A DNA stretch of 64,000 nt from Collinsella sp. An7 (GCF_002159335.1 NZ_NFHP01000001.1:372001-436000); one strand, 5' to 3'; counted from the first letter of the stretch, positions 18,337 to 30,901 are shown. The notes: generated by a model not told the origin, from the letters alone. A program made the numbers and translations.

Positions 18337-18384
18337 CCTTGGTCGGAAACCAAGGCACCTTACCGTTCTGGTCGGAAACCAGAA
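18337..18384 (+). promoter_or_regulatory. Tandem-hairpin leader of rpmE (candidate ribosomal-protein leader)
   Basis: Two adjacent hairpins, CCTTGGTCGGAAACCAAGG and TTCTGGTCGGAAACCAGAA, share the GGTCGGAAACC core, while their outer stem bases differ but pair. They lie 18 bases before the rpmE start, overlapping the zone where a protein could block the ribosome site. L31 autoregulatory leaders have been described in several bacterial groups including Actinobacteria; assignment to one is an inference. Confidence 0.65.
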
Positions 18385-18402
18385 CACGAAAGGAGTCCCT
18401 GC

Positions 18403-18849
18403 ATGAAGCCCAACATCCATCCTGAGTACATGGAGTGCACGGTGCGCTGCTCCTGCGGCAACACCTTTGTGACCCGTGCGACCGTGCCCGAGATTCGCGT
18501 CGAGCTCTGCAACGAGTGCCATCCGTTCTACACGGGCCAGCAGAAGTTCGTCGATACCGGTGGACGCGTCCAGCGTTTCGCCGACAAGTTCGGTGGCGCC
18601 GCTCAGGCCGCCCTCGAGCGCGAGGCCGCCAAGAAGGCCGAGCGTCAGAAGGCCGCCGAGGAGGCCGCTGCCAAGAAGGCCGCCGAGCGCGAGGCCAAGG
18701 CTGCCGAGAAGGCCAAGCGTGCCGCTGAGTACGAGAAGAAGGCCGCTGCTGAGGCCGCCAAGAAGGCCGCCGAGGCTCCTGCGGAGGAGGCCGCTCCGGC
18801 CGAGGCTCCCGCTGAGGACGCCGCCGAGACCGAGGCTGCCGCCGAGTAG
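18403..18849 (+). CDS. rpmE: 50S ribosomal protein L31 with long Lys/Ala/Glu tail
   Basis: Large-subunit ribosomal protein. Residues 1-68 are a typical L31 with zinc ligands in CSCG and [20 protein letters not shown]. The remaining 80 or so residues are an alanine-, lysine- and glutamate-rich repeat ([12 protein letters not shown]) ending in an acidic [12 protein letters not shown] stretch, predicted to be one long helix plus disordered tail. Normal L31 is about 70 residues, so the tail more than doubles it. GAAAGGAGTCCCTGC precedes the ATG. A terminator follows directly. Confidence 0.93.
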   Translation: MKPNIHPEYMECTVRCSCGNTFVTRATVPEIRVELCNECHPFYTGQQKFVDTGGRVQRFADKFGGAAQAALEREAAKKAERQKAAEEAAAKKAAEREAKAAEKAKRAAEYEKKAAAEAAKKAAEAPAEEAAPAEAPAEDAAETEAAAE

Positions 18850-18872
18850 CCTCGCCCGCATCGAGCGAGTCC

Positions 18873-18907
18873 GCGCCCCGCACCCTCACCGGTGCGGGGC
18901 GTTTTTT
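18873..18907 (+). terminator. Terminator after rpmE
   Basis: CGCCCCGCACC, loop, GGTGCGGGGCG, then six T residues. Confidence 0.92.
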
Positions 18908-18910
18908 GTG

Positions 18911-19616
18911 CGCGGTCGACTGGGGGCGGCGTGCGTGGCCACCTCGTCCGACGCAGTCGCCGTGCCGGCAGGTGCCCCATCGCGTGCACAGCGCCGCCCC
19001 TGGCCCGGTGGACGGAACGCCCGCTCCCTAGTTGCCTCGGCGCGTGCGTGGTGCCGCCGTTGTCGCCGGTCGCCCGCTACCTCCCAAGCAACCTTCCTAT
19101 ATCTACCTGCACCTTCCGCACACAGCAGGCAAAATGGCATAGCTTACTAGACGGTAAGCTGCAATTTGTCAAGAGAAAACGGCCAAAGAAACACCATAGA
19201 CCGTTCATCGAAAACAAGCAGTTTTACTTTACACTGCAAAAACAGTGTTTACGCAGGAAAACGGCACTTGAATGCCGTCGTCTTTACATACCGTTCACGG
19301 ATTTGCGCAACCTGCGCGCGTCTGATTACGTAGACTTTTACAAGCGAGGGCCGAGCTGTGCCAAGGTGATTCCGTGCACGCATTCAAGCACGGAAAAAGC
19401 CAGCAAAATGGCAGGAAGAACCGGCCCCCGGGGAGACTATCCCGCCCGTATGTAGGCTGCGTAAAATGGTCTACGTTTTTAGGCGGGGAGGTTTGCCGAA
19501 GCAAGCGAGGTGCACGCGAACAACGCGGCTCGTGCCGCAACCTTCGCAGGGAGTCCGGCGTTGCGCTCGCTTCGGGATAGCGCAGGAACGCGAGGTAACA
19601 GGAAGGAGATGGAAGT
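18911..19616 (+). promoter_or_regulatory. 706-base leader/promoter region of the PTS operon with four small hairpins
   Basis: From about 19090 the base composition drops and no family-like ORF is present. Dyads with matched arms lie at 19141 (AGCTTAC-6-GTAAGCT), 19231 (ACACTG-6-CAGTGT), 19261 (ACGGCA-6-TGCCGT) and 19372 (CCGTGC-10-GCACGG). GCAAAATGGCA-like words occur near 19126, 19405 and 19463. These may be operators or a structured leader controlling sugar uptake; which one cannot be told. Confidence 0.4.
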
Positions 19617-19949
19617 ATGGCTGAAGAGGACACCAGCATGGAGATGATCTCGTTCGGTATCGTCGCCTCGGCCGGCGCGGCGCGTAGCCTCGCCATGGAG
19701 GCTATCAAGACGGCGCGCGAGGGGGATATCGCCGCCGCTCGCGAGATGCTCGCTGAGTCGCGCAAGGCGGGCCTCGAGGCGCACGACGAGCAGACCAAGC
19801 TGCTGTCGCGCGAGGCTGGTGGCGACCACGTCACCGTCGACGTGCTGCTCGTGCACTCGCAGGATCACCTTATGACTGCGATGCTCTGCCAGGATCTGGC
19901 AGAGGAGATGATCAACCTCTACGAGATGGTTGAGACCCAGTCGAAGTAG
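19617..19949 (+). CDS. PTS lactose/cellobiose IIA component
   Basis: Cytosolic phosphocarrier passing phosphate from HPr to IIB. The 110-residue all-helical protein shows the family SFGIVASAGAARSLAMEAI opening and the phosphorylated His in VDVLLVHSQDHLMTA. GGAAGGAGATGGAAGT precedes the ATG. First gene of a IIA-IIB-membrane protein-IIC operon; a GH1 glycosidase follows after a terminator, so a beta-glucoside is the likely substrate. Confidence 0.93.
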   Translation: MAEEDTSMEMISFGIVASAGAARSLAMEAIKTAREGDIAAAREMLAESRKAGLEAHDEQTKLLSREAGGDHVTVDVLLVHSQDHLMTAMLCQDLAEEMINLYEMVETQSK

Positions 19950-19993
19950 CCCACGCCATTGGCTACCGACGGGTAGGAAAAGGAGGAGTTACC

Positions 19994-20293
19994 ATGAAAG
20001 TTCTTCTTGTGTGCGCTGCGGGCATGTCCACCAGCATGCTGATGAAGAAGATGGAGGACTACGCCAAGGACAACAACATCGACCTCACGATCGATGCCAT
20101 GAGCGTTGACGCCATGAAGGACCCCAAGGATGCCGGTTACCAGTGCGTCCTCATGGGGCCGCAGGTCTCGTACCTCAAGGCCAAGGTCGAGAAGAAGGCC
20201 CAGGGCCTGCCGATCGACGTTATCCCGATGGCCAACTACGGCCGTCAGAACTGCCCCGCCATCGTCGAGCAGATCGAGAACCTGATCGGCTAA
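19994..20293 (+). CDS. PTS lactose/cellobiose IIB component
   Basis: Phosphorylated on the Cys of LLVCAAGMSTSML near the N-terminus, it transfers phosphate to the incoming sugar held by IIC. The 99-residue length is normal. It continues VLMGPQVSYLKAKVEKKA, typical of the family. AAAAGGAGGAGTTACC precedes the ATG, 44 bases after the IIA gene. Confidence 0.94.
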   Translation: MKVLLVCAAGMSTSMLMKKMEDYAKDNNIDLTIDAMSVDAMKDPKDAGYQCVLMGPQVSYLKAKVEKKAQGLPIDVIPMANYGRQNCPAIVEQIENLIG

Positions 20294-20339
20294 GGGCAGC
20301 TTAGGCCTTTGTACGGTGTAGACGACGGAAAGGGACAAC

Positions 20340-20909
20340 GTGTCTAAGAAACAGGAGCGGAAGAAGCGTCGCGCGCGCGTCGCACAGAGCGGTGCCGCGC
20401 GGAGTGCGCGCCTGCAGGGGCACACGGAGGACGCCAATGAACGCTATCGCAGCGAGTACGCCGTTCGCGGCGCCCGTTCCAACCGGTTCATGCTCGTGCG
20501 CTACCTCTCGGCGCTGATCTTCTTCCTCAACATCTCCTGGCTCACGATCTTGTTCGTCGCGCGCTCGTGGGGAATCGTGGTTCCGCTCGTCGGCTTCGCG
20601 GCGTCTGGCGTAGCGCTCATCGAGTGCATGGTCAGCGTCTCGCGCGACCATGAGCGGCTCAAGTACGCCGAGGTGTTCTATCCCGCCTCAGCGGTGATGT
20701 ACGTGCTCGCCGCCGTGATCACCCTCGTTGCTGGCAAGGACCTCATCTTCCCGTTCCTCTCCGAGGGCATCTACGGTGTTGCCCTGTGCGTCTTCTGCAT
20801 CGCTGTGGAAGCCATCGTGTACCGGCGCCTCTGGAAGATCCGCCACCACACGGACAAGCGCTACGCGCGCTATGCCCAGGTTTCCGCAGACGCAGCACAA
20901 TCGTCCTGA
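20340..20909 (+). CDS. Unknown four-helix membrane protein inside the PTS operon
   Basis: 189 residues. The first 45 are very basic (SKKQERKKRRARV), then about four hydrophobic helices, with a basic C-terminal cytosolic end. GTG 20340 has GGAAAGGGACAAC upstream; the gene lies 46 bases after IIB and 16 before IIC, so it is cotranscribed. I do not recognise a family. Its place between IIB and IIC suggests an accessory subunit or chaperone of the permease, which is an inference from position only. Confidence 0.75.
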   Translation: MSKKQERKKRRARVAQSGAARSARLQGHTEDANERYRSEYAVRGARSNRFMLVRYLSALIFFLNISWLTILFVARSWGIVVPLVGFAASGVALIECMVSVSRDHERLKYAEVFYPASAVMYVLAAVITLVAGKDLIFPFLSEGIYGVALCVFCIAVEAIVYRRLWKIRHHTDKRYARYAQVSADAAQSS

Positions 20910-20925
20910 AAGGATGTGAACAGCT

Positions 20926-22275
20926 TTGTTTGAATTTCTTGAGAAGTACCTGATGGGCCCGATGACCAAGCTGGCTCAGTTCCGCATGGTCCGCGCCATC
21001 ACCCAGGCCGGTATGTCCACGATCGGCATCACCATCATCGGCTCGATGTTCCTCGTCGTGAACGTTCTCCCGCAGGCTTTCCCGGTGCTGGCCCCCATCT
21101 GGGCGGTTTCCTTCGACCAAATCACCAACATCTACATGCTGGCCAACTACGCCACGATCAGCTCGATGGCCATCTACTTCATCATCGCGGTCGCGTTTGA
21201 GTATGCGAACATCCTCGCCGAGGAGGACGAGATCGCCATCAAGCCGCTCAACGCCGTCCAGCTCGCCCTCTTCTCGTTCATGATGCTCGTTCCGCAGCTC
21301 GGGATCGTCGACGGCGTCATCGCGCTCCTGAACGACCCCGAGGCCGCCCTTATCAACGGCCTCTCCGTGGGCACCGGCACCCTCGCGCGTTTCGGCTCCT
21401 CGGCGCTCTTCGTGACCTTCATCGTCGCGTGGTACTCCGTGCGCCTCTACGCGCTCTGCGTGCAGAAGCACATCGTCATCAAGCTCCCCGACGTCGTGCC
21501 CGCCGGCGTGGCGAACTCCTTCACCTCGCTCGTGCCGGCCTTCTTCGTGGCGATCGTCACCATGCTCATCCAGGGCATCCTGCTTGCCTTCGGTACGAAC
21601 ATCTTCGACATCATGTCCATCCCCTTCGGCTTCATCACCTACATCTGCGACACGCTGCCCGGCCTGATCGTCATCATGCTCCTCATCCACCTGCTCTGGT
21701 CGGTGGGTATCCACGGCGCCTCGATCATCGGCTCCTTCTACGGCTCAATCGCGCTCGCGAACCTCGCCGAGAACGCGGCCGGTGGTCACATGTTCCTCGC
21801 TGGCGACCCGTTCAACCCGTTCGTGTACGCCGGTGGTTCGGGCGCTACGCTCGGCCTCGCCTTCATGCTCTGCTTCTTGGCTAAGTCCGAGCAGCTCAAG
21901 GCCATCGGCAAGGCCGAGATCGTCCCGGCTCTCTTCAACATCAACGAGCCCATCCTCTTCGGTCTGCCGATCGTGTACAACCCCAACATGATCATCCCGT
22001 TCGTCGCCGCGCCGACCGTCTGCGTCATCCTGGCTTACTTTGAGTTCCAGGTCGGCCTCATTCCGCCGATCATCGCAAACGCTCCGTGGTGCACCCCTGG
22101 CCCGCTGAACGCGTTCCTGGGCACGGGCGGCAGCATCGTCGCCGCGGGCGTCTCCGTGGTGAACATCCTCGTCGCTGCTGCGATCTGGTTCCCGTTCTTT
22201 AAGCGCTACGACAACAAGCTCTACGGCGAGGAGCAGGCCAAGCTCGCTGCCGAGCTCGAGGCTGCCGAGGCTTAA
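20926..22275 (+). CDS. PTS lactose/cellobiose IIC permease
   Basis: Sugar-translocating membrane subunit. The 449-residue product has about ten hydrophobic helices. Family blocks include LLWSVGIHGASIIGS (His in the sugar site) and ALFNINEPILFGLPIVYNP with the Asn-Glu pair that binds the sugar. Translation probably starts at TTG 20926, with AAAGGATG upstream. The operon ends at a strong terminator 58 bases downstream. Substrate probably a beta-glucoside such as cellobiose, based on the GH1 neighbour. Confidence 0.92.
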   Translation: MFEFLEKYLMGPMTKLAQFRMVRAITQAGMSTIGITIIGSMFLVVNVLPQAFPVLAPIWAVSFDQITNIYMLANYATISSMAIYFIIAVAFEYANILAEEDEIAIKPLNAVQLALFSFMMLVPQLGIVDGVIALLNDPEAALINGLSVGTGTLARFGSSALFVTFIVAWYSVRLYALCVQKHIVIKLPDVVPAGVANSFTSLVPAFFVAIVTMLIQGILLAFGTNIFDIMSIPFGFITYICDTLPGLIVIMLLIHLLWSVGIHGASIIGSFYGSIALANLAENAAGGHMFLAGDPFNPFVYAGGSGATLGLAFMLCFLAKSEQLKAIGKAEIVPALFNINEPILFGLPIVYNPNMIIPFVAAPTVCVILAYFEFQVGLIPPIIANAPWCTPGPLNAFLGTGGSIVAAGVSVVNILVAAAIWFPFFKRYDNKLYGEEQAKLAAELEAAEA

Positions 22276-22291
22276 TGCGACTCCCTGCTAG

Positions 22292-23884
<1,593 letters not shown>

Positions 23885-23912
23885 GCGCGGTCGTTCTGCT
23901 TGCCGTGTGTGA

Positions 23913-23953
23913 GAGCCACCCCGGTCCGTACCGCGTGCGGGCCGGGGTGGCTC
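23913..23953 (+). terminator. Terminator after the GH1 gene
   Basis: GAGCCACCCCGGTCCG pairs with CGGGCCGGGGTGGCTC. Its end overlaps the next GGGGAC hairpin. Confidence 0.8.
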
Positions 23954-23976
23954 ATTTGGGGACGGGGTTTGAGTCA
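23948..23976. repeat. GGGGAC-core hairpin element, copy 5
   Basis: Stem TGGCTCA/TGAGTCA (one G-U pair) encloses TTTGGGGACGGGGTT. Confidence 0.7.
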
Positions 23977-24025
23977 CATGAGTCTTGCCTTCTAGCTCTC
24001 GTGTGGGCATCGTCTGGACACCCGG

Positions 24026-24151
24026 CTATGCGGTAGGGCCCGTTCAGGATTTCTCTGGAGCGATTTCCTGGGCTGAGTGGTGCTGCGCCCCTCAAGCTGC
24101 AGAACGCGAAGATGAGCCCCAGAGTAATCCCGAACGGGCCCTACCGCATAG
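24026..24151. repeat. 126-base inverted-repeat element before secA
   Basis: Left arm CTATGCGGTAGGGCCCGTTC at 24026, continuing GGATTTCTCTGG, pairs with the right arm ending at 24151 over about 35 bases with few mismatches; the spacer is about 55 bases. It lies between the GH1 terminator and secA, and no second copy was noticed in the window. Confidence 0.65.
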
Positions 24152-24307
24152 CAGCTGGGAACCAGCGAGCGCATGCACGATGGTTTCTCCGTGCGTACAC
24201 GCAACCTGCGCAAACCGGTCCGCGCAAAGGGATAGAGTATCTTCGTCTGACTCTGACCGTAGGCGGGCAAGAGGGCCCGACCGACCGCAATACGAAAAGG
24301 ACCACCC

Positions 24308-27241
<2,934 letters not shown>

Positions 27242-27247
27242 GCGCGC

Positions 27248-28384
27248 ATGGCAGAGAACGCAGAGAACCAGGTGGTGACGGCCGACGAGCTCGACGCCCT
27301 CGAGGCTCGGCTCGCCGAAGTGGAGACCTACCTGCACTTGGACGAGAAGCGCGGCCGTGTGACGGAGCTCGAGCGCGAGAGCGCCGCCCCCGGGTTTTGG
27401 GACGATGCGGAGGCCGCGCGCCGCACGATGGCCGAGCTCTCCTCGGCCCGGAGCGACGTGGAGGCCGTCGACCGGGCGCGCGAGGAGCTCGCCGACGCCC
27501 GCACGGCGCTTGGGTTTGCCGCCGAGACGGACGGGGAGGAGGCCGCGGAGTTTGGCGCCGAGGCCACCGAGCTTGCCCGCGGGCTCACCAAGACGGTGGA
27601 CGAGCTTGAGCTCTCGAGCTGGTTTACCGGGGAGTTTGACCACGGCGATGCCATCGTGACCATCAAGCCCGGTCAGGGCGGCTTGGAGGCCCAGGACTGG
27701 ACCTTCATGCTCTTTAAGATGTACATGCGTTACTGCGCGCGCCGCGGCTGGAAGGTCACCGTTAACGACTGCCCGGCAGCGGAGGTCATCGGCATCGACC
27801 GTGCGACCTTTACCGTAGAGGGCAAGGACGCCTTCGGCATGCTTCGCGCCGAGGCCGGCGTGCACCGTCTGGTGCGCATCAGCCCCACCGACGCCAAGAA
27901 GCGCCGCCAGACGACCTTTGCCGGCGTTGAGGTCATCCCCGTGCTGCCGGACGACATCGACATCGAGATCGCCCCGGACGACATCCGCGTGGACGTGTAC
28001 CACGCGAGCGGTCCCGGCGGCCAGGGCGTTAACACCACCGACTCGGCTGTGCGCGTAACGCACCTGCCCACGGGCATTGTGGTGACGTGCCAAAACGAGC
28101 GCTCGCAGATTCAGAACAAGGCAGCGTGCATGGCGATTTTAAAGGCGCGTCTGTATGAGCTGGAGTTGCAGAAGCGCGAGGAGGCTCTGGACGAGATCCG
28201 CGGCCCCAAGACCGAGATCGGCTTTGGCAACCAGATTCGCAGCTACGTGCTCTATCCCTACCAGATGGTCAAAGACCTGCGCACCGGCGTGGAGACGGGC
28301 AACGTGGACGACGTGCTCGAGGAGGGCAACCTCGACCCGTTTGTCATCGGGTATCACCGGTGGGCCACGGGAAACGCTTCCTAA
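27248..28384 (+). CDS. prfB: Peptide chain release factor 2 with SPT in place of SPF
   Basis: Class I release factor expected to read UGA and UAA. The 378-residue protein has the peptidyl-hydrolysis motif GGQ at residues 257-259. At residues 212-214, in VHRLVRISPTDAKKRRQTTF, the codon-recognition tripeptide is Ser-Pro-Thr rather than the usual Ser-Pro-Phe; spacing to GGQ is 45 residues, as in E. coli RF2, so alignment is secure. No programmed frameshift is needed: the frame is continuous from ATG 27248. It is translated behind secA. The rest of the protein is ordinary RF2, so it is probably functional; codon specificity is discussed in the findings. Confidence 0.93.
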   Translation: MAENAENQVVTADELDALEARLAEVETYLHLDEKRGRVTELERESAAPGFWDDAEAARRTMAELSSARSDVEAVDRAREELADARTALGFAAETDGEEAAEFGAEATELARGLTKTVDELELSSWFTGEFDHGDAIVTIKPGQGGLEAQDWTFMLFKMYMRYCARRGWKVTVNDCPAAEVIGIDRATFTVEGKDAFGMLRAEAGVHRLVRISPTDAKKRRQTTFAGVEVIPVLPDDIDIEIAPDDIRVDVYHASGPGGQGVNTTDSAVRVTHLPTGIVVTCQNERSQIQNKAACMAILKARLYELELQKREEALDEIRGPKTEIGFGNQIRSYVLYPYQMVKDLRTGVETGNVDDVLEEGNLDPFVIGYHRWATGNAS

Positions 28385-28506
28385 CCCGCCCGGCGCGCTG
28401 AGGCACGCCACCTCGGCCTTCAATCGTCGGTCGCCGCACGCAAGGCGTGCTCCCTCCTCTTTCAGGCCGATCTGGCACACCTCAGTGTGCCGTACGTCGT
28501 GGTCGA

Positions 28507-28539
28507 TGGGTCATTTGGGGACGTGTTCCGTTTGACCCA
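28507..28539. repeat. GGGGAC-core hairpin element, copy 6
   Basis: Perfect stem TGGGTCA/TGACCCA encloses TTTGGGGACGTGTTCCGTT and is followed by a T run. Confidence 0.78.
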
Positions 28540-28670
28540 TTTTTCGGTGGGGGGTGGGACCAAGTGCCTGCCCCCATTGTCACGTGCTACAATGCAACCC
28601 GCAAATTCACATCTACCATGCGCCTGTTCAGGTTCGGCGGCCAGTGGCCGTGCGCAGGAGAGGACGGGGC

Positions 28671-29558
28671 ATGGCAACCCGTGGCATCGCTCGACTCATA
28701 CGCTCGCAATTTGTGCACGACCTCCCGCTCGTCATCTTTGGCTGTGCGGTCGCAGCGCTTGCCACCGACATGTTCCTCATCCCCAGCGGTCTTGCCGCGG
28801 GCGGCGTAACGGGTATCGCCACCATCATCAACGAGCTCGCCGCGCGCCAGGGCATCAACCTCCCCGTTGGTATTCAGACGATCGTGATGAACGCTGCGAT
28901 CATGCTTCTCGTGGTGCGCTCGGGCGGGATGATGTACGCCGTCCAGACGGCCACGGGCTTTGTGCTCTACGGCTTCTTCACCGACCTCTTTGCCCCCTTT
29001 GTGGTGCCGCTCGGGCACTCGGAGCTGCTGGTCCCGGCTCTCTGGGGCGGCATCATCCTGGGGTTGGGTCTCGGGCTCTCCTTCCGCTGCGGGGTTTCCA
29101 CCGGCGGGTCCGACACCGTGGCGCAGATCATCGCCCGTCGCTTCTCGTTGCCGCTCGGCACCACCGTCATGGTGATCGACTGCCTCATCTGCGCAGCTTC
29201 GGCGCCGGTGTTCTCGGTCGACAACGCCCTCGCCGCCGCGCTCTCTATGGTGGTGACGGGCATCGTGGTCGACCGGGTGGTCGACGGCGGCAACACGCAG
29301 CGCGCGGCCTTTATCATCTCGGAGCATTACGAAGAGATCTCGCACGACGTGCTCCACGGGCTCGACCGCGGCGTGACGCGCATCCAAGCGCGCGGCGAGT
29401 GGACGGGGGAGGAGCGCCCGATGCTCTTCGTCATCCTCGATAAGCGCGAGATCCAGCTGCTCAAGGCCGTGGTGGCCGAGCGCGACCCGCGTGCCATCAT
29501 GGTCATCACCGACGTAAACGAGGCCCTGGGCGAGGGCTTCAAGGAGCTGGGTGCGTAG
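28671..29558 (+). CDS. YitT family membrane protein
   Basis: 295-residue protein with five or six N-terminal hydrophobic helices and a C-terminal soluble DUF2179 domain. Family features visible are FLIPSGLAAGGVTGIATIINE near the N-terminus, GVSTGGSDTVAQIIARR in the middle, and the DUF2179 part HGLDRGVTRIQARGEWTG then MLFVILDKREIQLLKAVV. CAGGAGAGGACGGGGC precedes ATG 28671. Widespread family of unproved function, thought to be transport-related. A block of 10-base direct repeats follows about 50 bases downstream. Confidence 0.9.
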   Translation: MATRGIARLIRSQFVHDLPLVIFGCAVAALATDMFLIPSGLAAGGVTGIATIINELAARQGINLPVGIQTIVMNAAIMLLVVRSGGMMYAVQTATGFVLYGFFTDLFAPFVVPLGHSELLVPALWGGIILGLGLGLSFRCGVSTGGSDTVAQIIARRFSLPLGTTVMVIDCLICAASAPVFSVDNALAAALSMVVTGIVVDRVVDGGNTQRAAFIISEHYEEISHDVLHGLDRGVTRIQARGEWTGEERPMLFVILDKREIQLLKAVVAERDPRAIMVITDVNEALGEGFKELGA

Positions 29559-29610
29559 GAGGCCGCGCGGTTTGGGCCGTTCGCTGGCCAAGCCTTGCAA
29601 GCTTAGGGAA

Positions 29611-29670
29611 ACTTAGAACTACTTAGAACTACTTAGAACTACTTAGAACTACTTAGAACTACTCAGAAGC
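29611..29670. repeat. Six 10-base direct repeats
   Basis: Five copies of WACTTAGAAC followed by a degenerate TACTCAGAAG, head to tail without spacers. The unit length is close to one helical turn. Confidence 0.92.
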
Positions 29671-29727
29671 GCGCCATCATTACGCTAGTGACGCAGGGCA
29701 AAGTCCAGCCCGTTGTTCGGGGTGCCC

Positions 29728-30123
29728 CTACCGCCTGGTGCGTACCCAATACACCCCGGAGAGGCCGAGGGTGATGCTAAAGGCCAGCGTGCACACGTGG
29801 CCGAGCAGCATGCCGGAGGCAAGGTAGAACACGAGGAGGACAACCGAGAGCACCGCAAGCACCTCAGCTACCGCCGGCCGCATGCGCTCTGGGAGCCGGC
29901 TGACCACCAGTACGGCGAGGATGAGGGCGAGCGCAGCGCCGAACAGGTTCGTGGCGAGAATCGCCCCAAGGTCATACGCCTCGTTGGGTGGCTGAAAGTA
30001 CCAGCCGGTCCACCGTGCCGCCACGGGCTCGGTGGCATAGGGCACGGCAAGGCAGGCGTACCCCCAAGAAAGCGCGATGGCAAGCGTCTGGGCGATGCGT
30101 ACAAGCGGGGTCGGGAGTTTCAT
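29728..30123 (-). CDS. Hypothetical four-helix membrane protein
   Basis: 131 residues beginning KLPTPLVRIAQTLAIALSWG, with about four hydrophobic segments and a basic C-terminus (YWVRTRR). ATG 30123 has GGAGG six bases upstream, so the longer frame start at 30144 is rejected. I do not recognise a family. Nearest neighbours are YitT (convergent) and another small membrane protein (same strand, 228 bases upstream). Confidence 0.6.
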   Translation of the reverse strand: MKLPTPLVRIAQTLAIALSWGYACLAVPYATEPVAARWTGWYFQPPNEAYDLGAILATNLFGAALALILAVLVVSRLPERMRPAVAEVLAVLSVVLLVFYLASGMLLGHVCTLAFSITLGLSGVYWVRTRR

Positions 30124-30226
30124 GGCGCGCCTCCATTCAGCCAACTTGCCCTAGGTTTACCCGCCCGAGCTCGGGCTATGCGGATGGAAACTATAGTTTT
30201 CGCCTCTGCTGGAGGTCTTATGAACC

Positions 30227-30278
30227 GCCTCCCATCCCTCGGACACGGAAATAGAGGTCCGAGGGATGGGAGGCTTTT
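30227..30278. terminator. Strong 18-base-pair hairpin with T run on plus strand
   Basis: A perfect stem (30227-30244 with 30257-30274) followed by TTTT on the plus strand. No plus-strand gene lies upstream except a possible 31-codon ORF at 30220-30315 with GGAGG before its ATG, which the hairpin overlaps. TATAGT at 30192 could be a promoter -10 box. It may end a short RNA, or terminate the leftward gene at 30352. Confidence 0.55.
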
Positions 30279-30351
30279 CGCGTCCGTCGACCGGGGGCAA
30301 ATTCACCTCAAGTGACTCAGCGCGTAACGCTGTCACCTCCGCGGCCGCGCT

Positions 30352-30891
30352 CTATCGCGCCTTCCAATAGGCGTCCACGAGCTCGTGGTACAGAGGCGAG
30401 TCGTAGGGGAGGTCGAGTTTGCGGCAGACGATGGGTCCCATGTCCTCGTAGATGACGGGATCAGTGCTCAGCCCGATAAGCGTGCCAACGTAGTGCTGCC
30501 CGTTGTACTCAAAGTTTCGACTTTCGACCATGGGATCAGAGGCGACGCTCAGCAACGTGATGAGCCCGAACGCGGCTATCGCGGCTAGCCACAAGGCCCC
30601 TCTCCGCACCACACGTCCTGCACTCGGGCGGACGCCATTGGCCGAGCGCCCCGTTGCGATGATGGTGCGCGCCAGCATAAACGCAGTCATCCAGCCGGGC
30701 ATGTAGATTGTTATGGTGCGGAAGAACATCGTTCCGCAGTAACCCCCAGCATCAACGACGGCGCTGAGGCAGAGCCCGAGCACAAAGATGCCGCCGAATC
30801 CCAAGACAGCTGCGGGAAGACGCGACTCGTTGAGGAACGGCATCGTTATCGCCGAGAGGCCGATGCAGAGTAGAAACGCGAGCCAGAGCAC
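30352..30891 (-). CDS. Hypothetical membrane protein downstream of the DUF1906 gene
   Basis: 179 residues with about four hydrophobic helices and a hydrophilic C-terminal 55-residue tail (FEYNGQHYVGTLIGLSTDPV). I chose GTG 30891 because AGGAGG lies 7 bases upstream, 10 bases past the stop of the upstream gene; ATG 30951 would overlap that gene by 50 bases. No family recognised. Tight spacing with the DUF1906 protein suggests a shared operon and perhaps a shared role at the envelope. Confidence 0.65.
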   Translation of the reverse strand: MLWLAFLLCIGLSAITMPFLNESRLPAAVLGFGGIFVLGLCLSAVVDAGGYCGTMFFRTITIYMPGWMTAFMLARTIIATGRSANGVRPSAGRVVRRGALWLAAIAAFGLITLLSVASDPMVESRNFEYNGQHYVGTLIGLSTDPVIYEDMGPIVCRKLDLPYDSPLYHELVDAYWKAR

Positions 30892-30901
30892 GGAGAGCCT
30901 C

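Noticed and set aside
18892-19455. 187-codon ORF before the PTS operon
   Set aside because: Starts inside the rpmE terminator, has no ribosome site and no family likeness.
27248-27400. Programmed frameshift in prfB
   Set aside because: The frame is open from the first ATG and no in-frame UGA with CUU context is present.
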